This document shows, one piece after another, positions 15,848-23,974 of a stretch of DNA of 36,629 nt (position 1 is the first letter of the stretch; each line of letters starts with the position of its first letter). Under the pieces are notes generated by a model. The model had not been told where the DNA came from, did no database searches, and saw only the letters and a program-made list of their open reading frames with translations. The DNA is from Peptostreptococcaceae bacterium (lineage in GTDB: Bacteria > Bacillota > Clostridia > Peptostreptococcales > Filifactoraceae), in the NCBI GenBank assembly GCA_030532705.1, contig JAUNKR010000020.1:1-36629 (forward strand), in the 5' to 3' direction. The position numbers were made by a program, and so were the translations under genes.

Positions 15848-16848
15848 TTTTTTCAAGAGGATTACATGCAATCGACTCACACACAGCTGGCGAGCCAACT
15901 AGAATCATCGTAGGAGGAATTCCAAATATCAAGGGAGCTACAATGCCTGAGAAGAAGGAGTACCTTGAGAAGCATCTTGACCACCTAAGAACAGCAGTTA
16001 TGCTTGAGCCAAGAGGACATAATGATATGTTTGGATCGATCCTTCTTGCGCCGGTTGCAGAAGAGGCTGATTTGGGAATCATCTTTATGGATGGTGGCGG
16101 ATATCTTAATATGTGTGGCCACGGAACAATCGGAGCAGTAACTGCAGCGATCGAAACAGGAATGGTTCCAATGGTAGAGCCTGTTACGAAGGTTGTACTT
16201 GAAGCACCTGCGGGAATCGTAAGAGCGGAAGCTCAAGTAGAAAATGGCAAAGTAAAGAGTGTTGCATTTGTAAATGTACCTGCATTCCTTTACAAAAAAG
16301 ACCAAAAAGTTATGTTGGACGGAAAAGAGATCACTTTTGATATTTCATTTGGCGGAAGCTTCTTCGCGATTGTCAATGCAAAGCAGTTCGGATTGGAGAT
16401 CAAACCGGAGAATACAACCAAATTGACAGATGTTGCTTTGAAGCTAAGAGATATCATCAATGCAGAGATCGAAATCCAGCATCCGGAGCTTGCTCATATC
16501 AAAACAGTTGACTTGGTAGAGATCTATGATGAGCCGACTCATCCGGAAGCAACTTACAAAAATGTTGTTATCTTTGGACAAGGACAGGTCGACCGTTCAC
16601 CTTGTGGAACAGGAACATCTGCAAAACTTGCGACTCTTCATGCAAAAGGAGAGATCAAAGAAGGCGATAAATTTGTATATGAAAGTATCCTTGGAACATT
16701 GTTCTATGGTGAGATCGTAGGAACAACAAAAGTTGGAGAATACGATGCAGTAATTCCTAAGGTTGCAGGTTCAGCATATATCACAGGATTTAACCACTTT
16801 GTGATCGATGAAACAGACCCTGTAAAATATGGATTTGTTTTGAAATAA
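15844..16848 (+). CDS. prdF: Proline racemase
   Basis: A 334-residue cofactor-independent racemase converting L-proline to D-proline, the substrate of the reductase. The catalytic cysteine pair is present: Cys91 in NMCGHGTIGA and Cys254 in DRSPCGTGTSA. AIDSHTAGEPTR at the N-terminus and PRGHNDMFG are also family hallmarks. With two active-site cysteines it fits proline or 4-hydroxyproline racemases rather than the Thr-containing trans-3-hydroxyproline dehydratases. The operon setting favours proline. The ATG overlaps the prdE stop, with AGAAGGAGAG upstream. Codon use is similar to prdA, suggesting high expression. Confidence 0.93.
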   Translation: MIFSRGLHAIDSHTAGEPTRIIVGGIPNIKGATMPEKKEYLEKHLDHLRTAVMLEPRGHNDMFGSILLAPVAEEADLGIIFMDGGGYLNMCGHGTIGAVTAAIETGMVPMVEPVTKVVLEAPAGIVRAEAQVENGKVKSVAFVNVPAFLYKKDQKVMLDGKEITFDISFGGSFFAIVNAKQFGLEIKPENTTKLTDVALKLRDIINAEIEIQHPELAHIKTVDLVEIYDEPTHPEATYKNVVIFGQGQVDRSPCGTGTSAKLATLHAKGEIKEGDKFVYESILGTLFYGEIVGTTKVGEYDAVIPKVAGSAYITGFNHFVIDETDPVKYGFVLK

Positions 16849-16875
16849 GAAACTGAAACATAATTTTTATTTAAG

Positions 16876-16956
16876 ACAGCTGCATCTACACACGGAAATA
16901 ATATTCTTTATTCATTATAATTCGGCAGGTTTATCGAAGGTGTGGGGAGCAGCTGT
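16876..16956. repeat. Inverted repeat between prdF and the permease gene
   Basis: ACAGCTGC (16876-16883) and GCAGCTGT (16949-16956) are perfect inverted copies, 65 bases apart, in the 167-base gap. No T tract follows. It could be an mRNA structure that sets apart the permease message or an operator; the function is unknown. Confidence 0.45.
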
Positions 16957-17015
16957 TTCGATTAAATAAAAACTCTTGAATGATCAAGATACATTATTTT
17001 AAGGAGGATTTTTAA

Positions 17016-17903
17016 ATGTCTATATCAACGGCACAAATTTTGCTAATCGGTTTGGGAGTGTTGACACTTGCATTCTCAGCAGTTTTTATTAAAGATCTTA
17101 TGGATACTAAAGATAATTGGGAAAGCAAAACAAGCTTTGTAGTTACATCGGTGATCGGATTTGTTGTAAACTTTTTTGATACTTTGGGAATCGGTTCTTT
17201 TGCACCGTCTACTGCAGCGCTTCGTTTTACGAAGCAAGTTGAGGATAAATTTATCCCGGGTACACTAAACGTAGCTTGCTGTATTCCGGTTATCGCAGAA
17301 GCATTTATCTTTATCAGCTCGGTTGAAGTTGAGCCGATCACATTGGCATCTATGCTTATTTCATCTGCGGTAGGAGCATACTTGGGAGCAGGTATCGTTT
17401 CAAAACTTCCTACTAAAAAAGTTCAAGGCGTAATGGGATTTGCTCTTCTAGTTACAGGATTTATTTTCCTATCTCAATTACTAGGCTTCTTCCCATCCGG
17501 AGATGAGAATTCTCTTCTTTATGGATTAAGTGGAACAAAATTAGTGATCGGTGTTGTTGCGAACTTTATCCTAGGTGCTCTAATGACAGCCGGTATCGGA
17601 CTATATGCTCCATGTATGGCTCTTGTTTACCTACTTGGACTAAATCCATTGGTAGCATTCCCGATCATGATGGGATCTTGTGCATACCTAATGCCGGTTG
17701 CTTCGATCAAGTTCGTAAAAGAAGGCGCTTACAACAGAAAAGCATCTCTTGCATTTACTATCTTCGGAGTAGCAGGAGTACTTGTAGCAGCTTATATCGT
17801 TAAGAGCTTGCCTCTTCTTATCCTTAAGTGGCTAGTAACAGCAGTTATGTTCTACACTGCAGTATCTCTCTTTATGGCAGCTACAAAAAAACAAACAGCT
17901 TAA
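17016..17903 (+). CDS. TSUP (TauE/SafE) family membrane permease
   Basis: A 295-residue polytopic protein of the TSUP superfamily (often named sulfite exporter TauE/SafE) with about eight hydrophobic segments. The first repeat contains IGFVVNFFDTLGIGSFAPSTAA and the second NFILGALMTAGIGLYAPCMALVY, the internal duplication typical of the family. TSUP members move small organosulfur or carboxylate anions, and many substrates are unknown. It follows prdF by 167 bases, has a TAAGGAGG site, shares the highly-expressed codon style of prdA and prdF, and ends at a strong terminator. This makes it a candidate carrier for a proline-fermentation substrate or product such as 5-aminovalerate; that role is inferred from position only. 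Confidence 0.85.
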   Translation: MSISTAQILLIGLGVLTLAFSAVFIKDLMDTKDNWESKTSFVVTSVIGFVVNFFDTLGIGSFAPSTAALRFTKQVEDKFIPGTLNVACCIPVIAEAFIFISSVEVEPITLASMLISSAVGAYLGAGIVSKLPTKKVQGVMGFALLVTGFIFLSQLLGFFPSGDENSLLYGLSGTKLVIGVVANFILGALMTAGIGLYAPCMALVYLLGLNPLVAFPIMMGSCAYLMPVASIKFVKEGAYNRKASLAFTIFGVAGVLVAAYIVKSLPLLILKWLVTAVMFYTAVSLFMAATKKQTA

Positions 17904-17918
17904 TTCAATAGGATAATA

Positions 17919-17949
17919 ATGCCGACTCCAAAAGGGGTCGGTATTTTTT
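17919..17949 (+). terminator. Terminator of the prd operon
   Basis: ATGCCGACTCC (17919-17929) pairs with GGGGTCGGTAT (17934-17944) around AAAA, eleven pairs including G-U, followed by a T run. Confidence 0.88.
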
Positions 17950-18055
17950 ATGAGAAGACCATTCGCTACAGTTTTTTTCCTTTGACATTGAAAATAACAA
18001 ACTTTATTTTGCCAAAGTGTTTAACTTGCTATTGCAATTTAGGGAAATAACAAAT

Positions 18056-18097
18056 CATGTAAATACAATAAAATGAAATATTATTATATTTTACATG
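18056..18097. repeat. AT-rich inverted repeat upstream of the cobalamin locus
   Basis: CATGTAAA (18056-18063) and TTTACATG (18090-18097) flank 26 bases that are almost all A/T. It could be an operator. The remainder of 17950-18181 shows no gene I can support. Confidence 0.4.
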
Positions 18098-18181
18098 TGA
18101 ATTAATCGAGGGACAATTATGTCGGCAAGAATGATACAGTGGGATCTTGATGTATGGGAGGATCACCTTTACTTGCTTTAA

Positions 18182-18211
18182 TTGACAGGCGCTGAAAGGC
18201 TGTGGTAGAAT
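18182..18211 (+). promoter_or_regulatory. Sigma-A promoter of the riboswitch transcript
   Basis: TTGACA (18182-18187), 18-base spacer, TAGAAT (18206-18211), directly ahead of the cobalamin element. Confidence 0.65.
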
Positions 18212-18227
18212 GAAGATGAAAAATCTT

Positions 18228-18326
18228 ATGATTATCTTTTATAGATACGGGGAATTGAGTGAAAATCTCAAACGGTCACGCCACTGTGAAGACAAAATGT
18301 CCAGTCAGAATACCGTTCATAAGAGT
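18228..18326 (+). ncRNA. Cobalamin riboswitch
   Basis: The core reads GGGGAATTGAGTGAAAATCTCAAACGGTCACGCCACTGTGA in 18249-18289, matching the conserved cobalamin aptamer pattern (GGGAA...GTGAAAATC...AC-G-C-CGCCACTGT). It is followed by the B12-box-like AGTCAGAATACC at 18303-18314. Outer boundaries are approximate. It should sense adenosyl- or another cobalamin and, with the terminator at 18386-18409, shut off the transporter genes when B12 is plentiful. Confidence 0.85.
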
Positions 18327-18385
18327 ACTTTTAGTTACGAGGGATGGCTAATAGTAAGGGCATAATGGGGCTATTTTGTTCTTAC

Positions 18386-18409
18386 CACCTATCTCTTAGG
18401 TGTTTTTTT
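18386..18409 (+). terminator. Riboswitch expression-platform terminator
   Basis: CACCTA/TAGGTG with loop TCTCT, followed by seven T residues, sits 60-80 bases after the aptamer and 110 bases before the first gene. It is the likely ligand-controlled attenuator. Confidence 0.75.
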
Positions 18410-18520
18410 ATGTCCTTATAAAAAGGACGGAGGAGAGTAGTTAAAGCTTTTGGTTCAATACTCAAATACATATCGCCTTATCAATGAACCGAAGTGTTTA
18501 ACAAAGAAAGGAAATGAGAA

Positions 18521-19657
18521 ATGAAAAAAAACATGTTCAAAAAGCAAGTGAGATGGATATCTCTACTATTGGTAGTTATAATGATGGCGTCGATGTTTGC
18601 CGGATGTGGGAACACTGCAAAAACGCCTGAAGAGAATAACTCATCACAGAGCGCAGAACAGAAACCGAGTGAGGAGAGCGGAGAGATCACATTAGTAGAC
18701 AGCGTTGGCAGAACGGTGACTATAAAACATCCTGCACAAACAGCAGTTGTAGTAGATCGATATAATAACGAGATGATCCGAGCTTGCGGAGCGATCGATA
18801 AAGTGGTTGCAGTCGATATGAATACGGCTCAGGACAGAGAATACTGGAAGATGTTTGACCCTGAAAAAGTGATTGGTGATGATCTTTCAGATTATAACTA
18901 TGAAAAGATCATCGAGTTAAAACCGGATGTCTTTATTATCAGCGATATCAGTCCATATGAAGAAGCTGAGCAAAAGTTATCGACTTTTGATATTCCTGCT
19001 TTTGCGATCATATCCTATGTACCGTCTAAGTTTGAAGAAAATGTAAAGAATGTAGGTAAGATCTTTGGTGTGGAAGAAGGAGCTGAAAAATTCTTCAACT
19101 ATTTCAACGACAAATTGAAGTATATCAATGAAAATGTAAAACCGGAAGAAAAGAAAACAGTGTATTTTGAGACTACTACAGAGCTTAAAACTACCTTCCC
19201 TGGAAGTGGATATAATGAGATCATCGAATATGCAAACGGTAAGAACATTTTCGCAGATGACTATAAAAATTTCTCAAGCGCAGAGGTCGATCCGGAAGAA
19301 GTGATAAAACGTAATCCGGATGTGATCATCAAACTTGTGACAGACCCTTCACTTTCCGGCGCAGGAGTATATACTCCACCAAGTAAAGAGTATTTCCAAG
19401 AAATTTATAAATCGATGATCGCTCGTCCGGGCTGGGAAGATCTGGATGCGGTAAAAAACGGTCAAGTATTCTTTATGACTCAGTTTGGACAAGGTGGCGC
19501 AGGTAAATTGGTAGGAACGATGTATGCGGCTAAATGGATGTATCCTGAGCAGTTGCCTGAGCTTGATCCGGATGAGGTGTTCAGAGCATGGATGGAGGAT
19601 TTCCAAGGATTTAAGAAAATCGAAGGACATTTCTATACTGCTGAGGATCTAAAATAA
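18521..19657 (+). CDS. Cobalamin/Fe-complex ABC binding lipoprotein (BtuF-like)
   Basis: A 378-residue secreted lipoprotein. Basic residues and a hydrophobic stretch lead to the lipobox MFAGC, with the acylated Cys near residue 29, then a Glu/Ser-rich linker. The mature part matches the class III periplasmic-binding fold used for cobalamin, haem and siderophores: VDSVGRTVTIKHPAQTAVVV at the start, YEKIIELKPDVFIISD and VDPEEVIKRNPDVII as the paired lobe motifs. The upstream cobalamin riboswitch makes a corrinoid the likely ligand. GAAAGGAAATGAG precedes the ATG. It is first in a three-gene importer operon. Confidence 0.85.
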   Translation: MKKNMFKKQVRWISLLLVVIMMASMFAGCGNTAKTPEENNSSQSAEQKPSEESGEITLVDSVGRTVTIKHPAQTAVVVDRYNNEMIRACGAIDKVVAVDMNTAQDREYWKMFDPEKVIGDDLSDYNYEKIIELKPDVFIISDISPYEEAEQKLSTFDIPAFAIISYVPSKFEENVKNVGKIFGVEEGAEKFFNYFNDKLKYINENVKPEEKKTVYFETTTELKTTFPGSGYNEIIEYANGKNIFADDYKNFSSAEVDPEEVIKRNPDVIIKLVTDPSLSGAGVYTPPSKEYFQEIYKSMIARPGWEDLDAVKNGQVFFMTQFGQGGAGKLVGTMYAAKWMYPEQLPELDPDEVFRAWMEDFQGFKKIEGHFYTAEDLK

Positions 19658-20710
19658 ATGAGCAAAGAAGCTTTATTAAAAACTCATAAGAAGCAGGTAG
19701 CAGAGAAGGTCAAGCTGGGCTTGATCCTTCTCGCTGTTTTGTTGGCGGCGATCCTTTTCTGCACTTCGATCGGAGTTACGGATTCGGATATCGGATCCGT
19801 TTTTTCGGTTCTGGTAAAACTGATCAAAGGAGAGGCGATCAGCACTCAGACGGATAAAGTGATACTTCACCTACGCTTACCACGAACGATACTGGCGGTC
19901 CTTGCAGGATTCGGGCTTGCTTTTTCCGGATCTGTTATGCAAGGGATCGCAAGAAATCCACTGGTAAGTCCATTTACGATCGGCGTATCGAGTGCAGCGG
20001 CTTTTGGGGCGGCGTTAACGATCGTGTATGGCATCGGTTTTTTTGGAAGCAGCAAATGGGGGATCGTGTTAAATGCGTTCACGGTTGCGATCCTTTGCGC
20101 CATATTTATATTCGCGATCGCGTATAAAGTTGGACTGAATTCCACCTCGCTGATCTTGACAGGGATCTCGATGAATTATCTCTTTCAAGCGATGTCAACG
20201 GCGATCCAGTTTACAGCGAATGATGCAAAATTGGCTCAAGTGGTAGCCTGGAGTTTTGGTTCTCTAAATGGAGCGCAGTGGGATCAGATCAAAATCACAT
20301 CCATTGTGACGATGATCTCCTTTGTGATGTTACTTAGGATCAATCATCCGCTCACGATCCTTTCGATCATGGACGATGATATTTCAAAAACGATGGGGAT
20401 TGATCCGAACAAAACTCGTGCGATCGGTACTCTTTTTTCCGTTATAACGACCGCGGCGATCATCTCATTCACAGGGATCATCGGCTTTGTGGGATTGGCT
20501 GCGCCACATATCGCGAGAACTTTGGTCGGGAATGACTATCGTATTTTTCTTCCGATATCAGGAATTGTCGGAGCCTTATTGGTGTTGATAGGAGATACTT
20601 TGGGAAGGACGATCCTTTCTCCGGTGATCATTCCGGTAGGAGTCATCATTTCGTTTATCGGAGTGCCGATCTTCATACATCAAGTTGTTTTTGGGAACCA
20701 AAGAGCATAG
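19658..20710 (+). CDS. FecCD-type ABC permease (BtuC-like)
   Basis: A 350-residue permease of the BtuC/FecCD family with about ten membrane segments. Marks include LRLPRTILAVLAGFGLAFSGSVMQGIARNPLVSP, DDDISKTMGI (the coupling region) and GFVGLAAPHIARTLVGNDYR, all family hallmarks. It forms a homodimer that moves the corrinoid into the cytoplasm. It starts at the base after the stop of the binding-protein gene, with the ribosome site inside that gene's end (CTGAGGATC), so the two are translationally linked. Confidence 0.9.
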   Translation: MSKEALLKTHKKQVAEKVKLGLILLAVLLAAILFCTSIGVTDSDIGSVFSVLVKLIKGEAISTQTDKVILHLRLPRTILAVLAGFGLAFSGSVMQGIARNPLVSPFTIGVSSAAAFGAALTIVYGIGFFGSSKWGIVLNAFTVAILCAIFIFAIAYKVGLNSTSLILTGISMNYLFQAMSTAIQFTANDAKLAQVVAWSFGSLNGAQWDQIKITSIVTMISFVMLLRINHPLTILSIMDDDISKTMGIDPNKTRAIGTLFSVITTAAIISFTGIIGFVGLAAPHIARTLVGNDYRIFLPISGIVGALLVLIGDTLGRTILSPVIIPVGVIISFIGVPIFIHQVVFGNQRA

Positions 20711-20731
20711 CGGGATCAAAAGAGGGATGAA

Positions 20732-21487
20732 ATGCTGGAAGTAAAAAATATACATTTTAGTTACGAAAATAAGAAAACGCTGGAAGACATTTCTTTAGAG
20801 GTGCAAGAAGGTGAAGTGGTCGGACTTTTAGGAGCAAATGGAACCGGAAAATCCACTTTGTTTAAAAATATTCTTGCGCTGGTAAAGAGCCAACAGGGAG
20901 TTTGCCGGATCGATCAAGTGGATCTTCATAAAATTTCGGGTAAAGAACGGGCAAAGTATATTTCGTATGTGCCTCAGTTTATGAATATTATTTTTCCGAT
21001 CACCGCTTTTGACTTTGTGATGTCGGGGATCAAAGTGGGAGCGATGCAGGGAAATGCAAAAAAGCTTCGAGAAGAGACCGCTCAGATCATTGAACTTTTT
21101 GAGCTGGAAGAATTAGCATTCAAAGATATGCGAAAGATGAGCGGTGGGGAGCGTCAGAGAGTTCTTATTGCAAAAGCTTTTGCTCAAAAGCCGAAGATCA
21201 TTATTTTGGACGAACCGACGAGTAATCTGGACTTCAAATACAAGAATGTGACTTTGCGTTTGTTGAATCAGATCGCCAAGACGAATAGGATCGGTATTCT
21301 GATCGCATTACATGATTTGAGCGCGGCCTCTAAATACTGCGACAGCTTTGTTGTGATGAAAGAGGGGAAAGTTCTTGCTAGGGGAAATGCACAGGAAGTT
21401 TTTTGTAAAGAATTGATGGAAGAGACCTATGGGGCTCCGGTCGATATTTTAGACTATAATGGACAAAAAATTGTTGTATTTATATAG
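20732..21487 (+). CDS. ABC ATPase of the cobalamin-type importer (BtuD-like)
   Basis: A 251-residue ATPase with Walker A GANGTGKST (about 34-42), the Q-loop in YVPQFMNIIFPITAFDFV, signature MSGGERQRVLIAKAF, Walker B IIILDEPTSNLDF and H-loop LIALHDLSAAS. It belongs to the iron-chelate/cobalamin branch (FepC/BtuD). It follows the permease by 21 bases with an AGAGGGATG site. It is the last gene of the operon, which ends at a terminator near 21600. Confidence 0.9.
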   Translation: MLEVKNIHFSYENKKTLEDISLEVQEGEVVGLLGANGTGKSTLFKNILALVKSQQGVCRIDQVDLHKISGKERAKYISYVPQFMNIIFPITAFDFVMSGIKVGAMQGNAKKLREETAQIIELFELEELAFKDMRKMSGGERQRVLIAKAFAQKPKIIILDEPTSNLDFKYKNVTLRLLNQIAKTNRIGILIALHDLSAASKYCDSFVVMKEGKVLARGNAQEVFCKELMEETYGAPVDILDYNGQKIVVFI

Positions 21488-21576
21488 ATGTCAATGAAAC
21501 GATCTGGCAGGATCCAAAGATAGATAAGCAGAAGATTACGATATAAAGTTTTATCAATTGCAGATTTGTGATCAAG

Positions 21577-21604
21577 AAAGAGGATGGGAGTGCGTCCTCT
21601 TTTT
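21577..21604 (+). terminator. Terminator of the cobalamin transporter operon
   Basis: AAAGAGGA (21577-21584) pairs with TCCTCTTT (21595-21602), followed by a T run, about 90 bases after the ATPase stop. Confidence 0.8.
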
Positions 21605-21683
21605 GTATGTGGGGAGTTATGGTGAAAGGGTTTTATCTTTGGTGGAAACAGGGGGGATTTCTTGGCGAAATAACAAAAACTAC

Positions 21684-21712
21684 TGGACAAAACAGGGATA
21701 TTTGGCTATAAT
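21684..21712 (+). promoter_or_regulatory. Promoter of the proS T-box leader
   Basis: TGGACA (21684-21689), 17-base spacer, TATAAT (21707-21712), just ahead of the T-box. Confidence 0.65.
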
Positions 21713-21719
21713 TTAGAAA

Positions 21720-21935
21720 TATAATGGTTGCGAGGAAAAAGATCCATATTTTGCAAATGAACACACAGAGAGAAGGGGAAGCTGAAAACCTTTTGTTCAA
21801 AGAAATATGTCCTGCTTTGGAGCAATGAGAGATCACGTTTGGGCGCGTTATAGCCTGTTGAGATATTCCGTTATCGGAATAATTAGAGTGGTACCGCGAT
21901 CCTGTCGCCTCTATATGAGGCAACAGGATTTTTTT
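21720..21935 (+). ncRNA. T-box leader (proline specifier) of proS
   Basis: The T-box consensus AGAGTGGTACCGCG lies at 21885-21898. It is preceded by a stem III hairpin ATTCCG/CGGAAT (21865-21880) and followed by a terminator, ATCCTGTCGCCTC (21899-21911) against GAGGCAACAGGAT (21917-21929) with a T run. Within stem I, CCT (21811-21813) stands before GCTTTGGAGC, the usual context of the specifier codon, and CCU codes for proline. Uncharged tRNA-Pro should therefore open the leader and raise ProS synthesis. Start boundary approximate. Confidence 0.88.
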
Positions 21936-22198
21936 GTAGCCAAAGGGGTTTTGTAAAATTTTGGTAGCGGATAGGATCCATCTCGATCTATAAAGACCGA
22001 TCACCGAAAGGACTTTCAAGAGCTTGTTTTGCCCATCTCAACCAAAAATGAAACATGGATCGCTCGGAAGGCTCTAGATCTCGAATTGCAGAAAAGTACA
22101 GCTTATCGTAGATGATTTTTCGTATAAAGGGTGTATGGATGGATCGATCGATCGCTCATCAAGTGACTTCGCAATGTAAGACGAATGAGGAGGGTTTT
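21936..22198 (+). other. Extended leader between T-box and proS
   Basis: There are 263 bases between the T-box terminator and the proS start, far longer than usual. It includes a GATCGATCGATCG run near 22142-22154. I see no gene, second terminator or known motif in it. An in-frame upstream ATG (22112) exists but lacks a good ribosome site. Confidence 0.4.
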
Positions 22199-23647
22199 AT
22201 GTCAAAGAAGAAAGAACAACAATTTGTAAAAGAGATCACCAATATGGAAGATGATTTTGCGCAATGGTACACGGATATCATTACGAAAGCGGATCTCGTG
22301 GACTATTCTCCGGTAAAGGGCTTTATGGTCATCAAGCCTTATGGCTATGCGCTTTGGGAGAGTATCCAAAATTTTGCGGACAGAAGATTTAAGGAGACCG
22401 GACACAAGAACTGCTACTTCCCTTTGCTGATCCCGGAGAGCCTTTTGATGAAAGAGGCGGAGCATGTTGAGGGCTTTGCGCCGGAGGTCGCATGGGTCAC
22501 TCATGCGGGTCGTGAGCGTTTGGCGGAGCGTTTGGTTGTGCGTCCGACATCGGAGACCATCATCTGTGAAATGTATAAAAAATGGCTGAGATCTTATCGT
22601 GATCTTCCTTATCTGTATAATCAGTGGTGTTCCGTTGTACGTTGGGAGAAATCGACACGTCCTTTCCTAAGAACATCGGAGTTCTTGTGGCAGGAGGGGC
22701 ATACTTTGCATGAGACATCGGAGGAAGCGGTTGCAGAAACATTGCAGATGCTGGATATTTATGCGGAGGTCGCGGAAGATTTGATGGCGATCCCTGTCGT
22801 GAAGGGTCAAAAATCGGTTCGTGAGCGTTTTGCGGGAGCGCAGGACACTTATACGATCGAGGCATTGATGCATGACGGAAAAGCGCTTCAATCCGGAACA
22901 AGTCATTTCTTAGCGCAGCATTTTACAAAGGCTTTCGGCATCGAGTTCCAGGATCGAAACGGCGGCTTGAGCCATCCATACCATACTTCATGGGGAATTT
23001 CGACTCGTTTGATCGGGGGACTGATCATGGTGCATTCCGATAACCGCGGCTTAGTCGTTCCGCCAAGAATGGCACCGACTCAGGTACGCATCATTCCGAT
23101 CCAGCAGAACAAAGAGGGCGTGATGGAAAAAGCGAATGCGATCTATGATGAACTGAAAAAGACCTTGAGAGTCGATATGGATGACAGTACTGAAAAATCT
23201 CCGGGCTATAAATTCAATGAGGTGGAGATGCTCGGTATTCCGGTTCGTGTCGAAGTCGGACCAAGAGATCTTGAGCATGGTCAAGTAACGATCGTTCGAC
23301 GTGATACGCTTGAAAAAGAGCAGGTAGCGATCGAAGGATTGGCAGAAAAACTCAATGCATTGATGGAAGAGATCCAAAAAAATCTGTTTGAAAAAGCGAA
23401 AGCTCATCGTGAGTCCAGAACGACGACAGTGCATAATATGGGCGAATTCAAAAAGGCATTGGTAGAAAATCCGGGCTTTATCCGTGCGATGCATTGCGAG
23501 TGCGAAGAATGTGAGGAAGAGATCAAGGCGGAAACTGCAGCGACACTTCGATGCTTCCCATTCCATGATACAGAGCAGGTATCGGATGTTTGCGTAAACT
23601 GCGGTAAGCCGGCGAAGCGATTGGCTTATTTTGCAAGAGCATATTAA
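22199..23647 (+). CDS. proS: Prolyl-tRNA synthetase, archaeal/eukaryotic-like short type
   Basis: A 482-residue class II synthetase that charges tRNA-Pro. Motif 2 is RWEKSTRPFLRTSEFLWQEG and motif 3 lies in GGLIMVHSDNRGLVVPPRMAP. It lacks the long editing insertion of the E. coli type and carries the C-terminal zinc-like domain (CECEECEEE...CVNCGKPAKR) ending in a tyrosine, the features of the archaeal/eukaryotic-like ProS found in many clostridia. I chose ATG 22199 because AGGAGGG lies 5-11 bases upstream and the family begins at this point; the frame extends 29 codons further upstream. The T-box ties expression to proline supply, which matters in an organism that ferments proline. Confidence 0.95.
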   Translation: MSKKKEQQFVKEITNMEDDFAQWYTDIITKADLVDYSPVKGFMVIKPYGYALWESIQNFADRRFKETGHKNCYFPLLIPESLLMKEAEHVEGFAPEVAWVTHAGRERLAERLVVRPTSETIICEMYKKWLRSYRDLPYLYNQWCSVVRWEKSTRPFLRTSEFLWQEGHTLHETSEEAVAETLQMLDIYAEVAEDLMAIPVVKGQKSVRERFAGAQDTYTIEALMHDGKALQSGTSHFLAQHFTKAFGIEFQDRNGGLSHPYHTSWGISTRLIGGLIMVHSDNRGLVVPPRMAPTQVRIIPIQQNKEGVMEKANAIYDELKKTLRVDMDDSTEKSPGYKFNEVEMLGIPVRVEVGPRDLEHGQVTIVRRDTLEKEQVAIEGLAEKLNALMEEIQKNLFEKAKAHRESRTTTVHNMGEFKKALVENPGFIRAMHCECEECEEEIKAETAATLRCFPFHDTEQVSDVCVNCGKPAKRLAYFARAY

Positions 23648-23818
23648 AAGCACACAATCATCTAAACATCCTTCGACTATGGATGTTCAAAAATGAACCG
23701 GACAGAGAATATGACCCAAAATGTATCGAAAGGCCCGACGTATTCTTTGGAGTCTGTAGGTGTAGGATCTAAAAAGAGCTTAGAATATCTATAAACCCAA
23801 AAATTTGATCGATAAAAC

Positions 23819-23849
23819 AAAAAGCACGCCGGATTTGAGCGTGCTTTTT
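23819..23849. terminator. Terminator after proS, possibly bidirectional
   Basis: AAAAAGCACGC (23819-23829) pairs with GCGTGCTTTTT (23839-23849). A and T runs on both sides allow use by proS and by the opposing lipoprotein gene. The rest of 23648-23974 holds only a GCTCCTT/AAGGAGC hairpin near 23893-23912. Confidence 0.8.
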
Positions 23850-23974
23850 CTCTTGGTGGGGCAAGCCTCTTTTATATTTAAGGAAGGGAGGAGAGCTCCT
23901 TGATCAAAAGGAGCATATCAAATAAAATGAGAGGAATCCGCTCGCTCATAAAATCTGAACAGCAGATCAAATAT

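Noticed and set aside
18119-18181. A 20-codon ORF (starting MSARMIQWDLD) upstream of the cobalamin riboswitch
   Set aside because: It is very short, has only a weak GAGGG site, and its end overlaps the start of the riboswitch promoter region; no family recognised.
22112-22198. N-terminal extension of ProS from ATG 22112
   Set aside because: No ribosome site; AGGAGGG precedes ATG 22199, where the family alignment starts.
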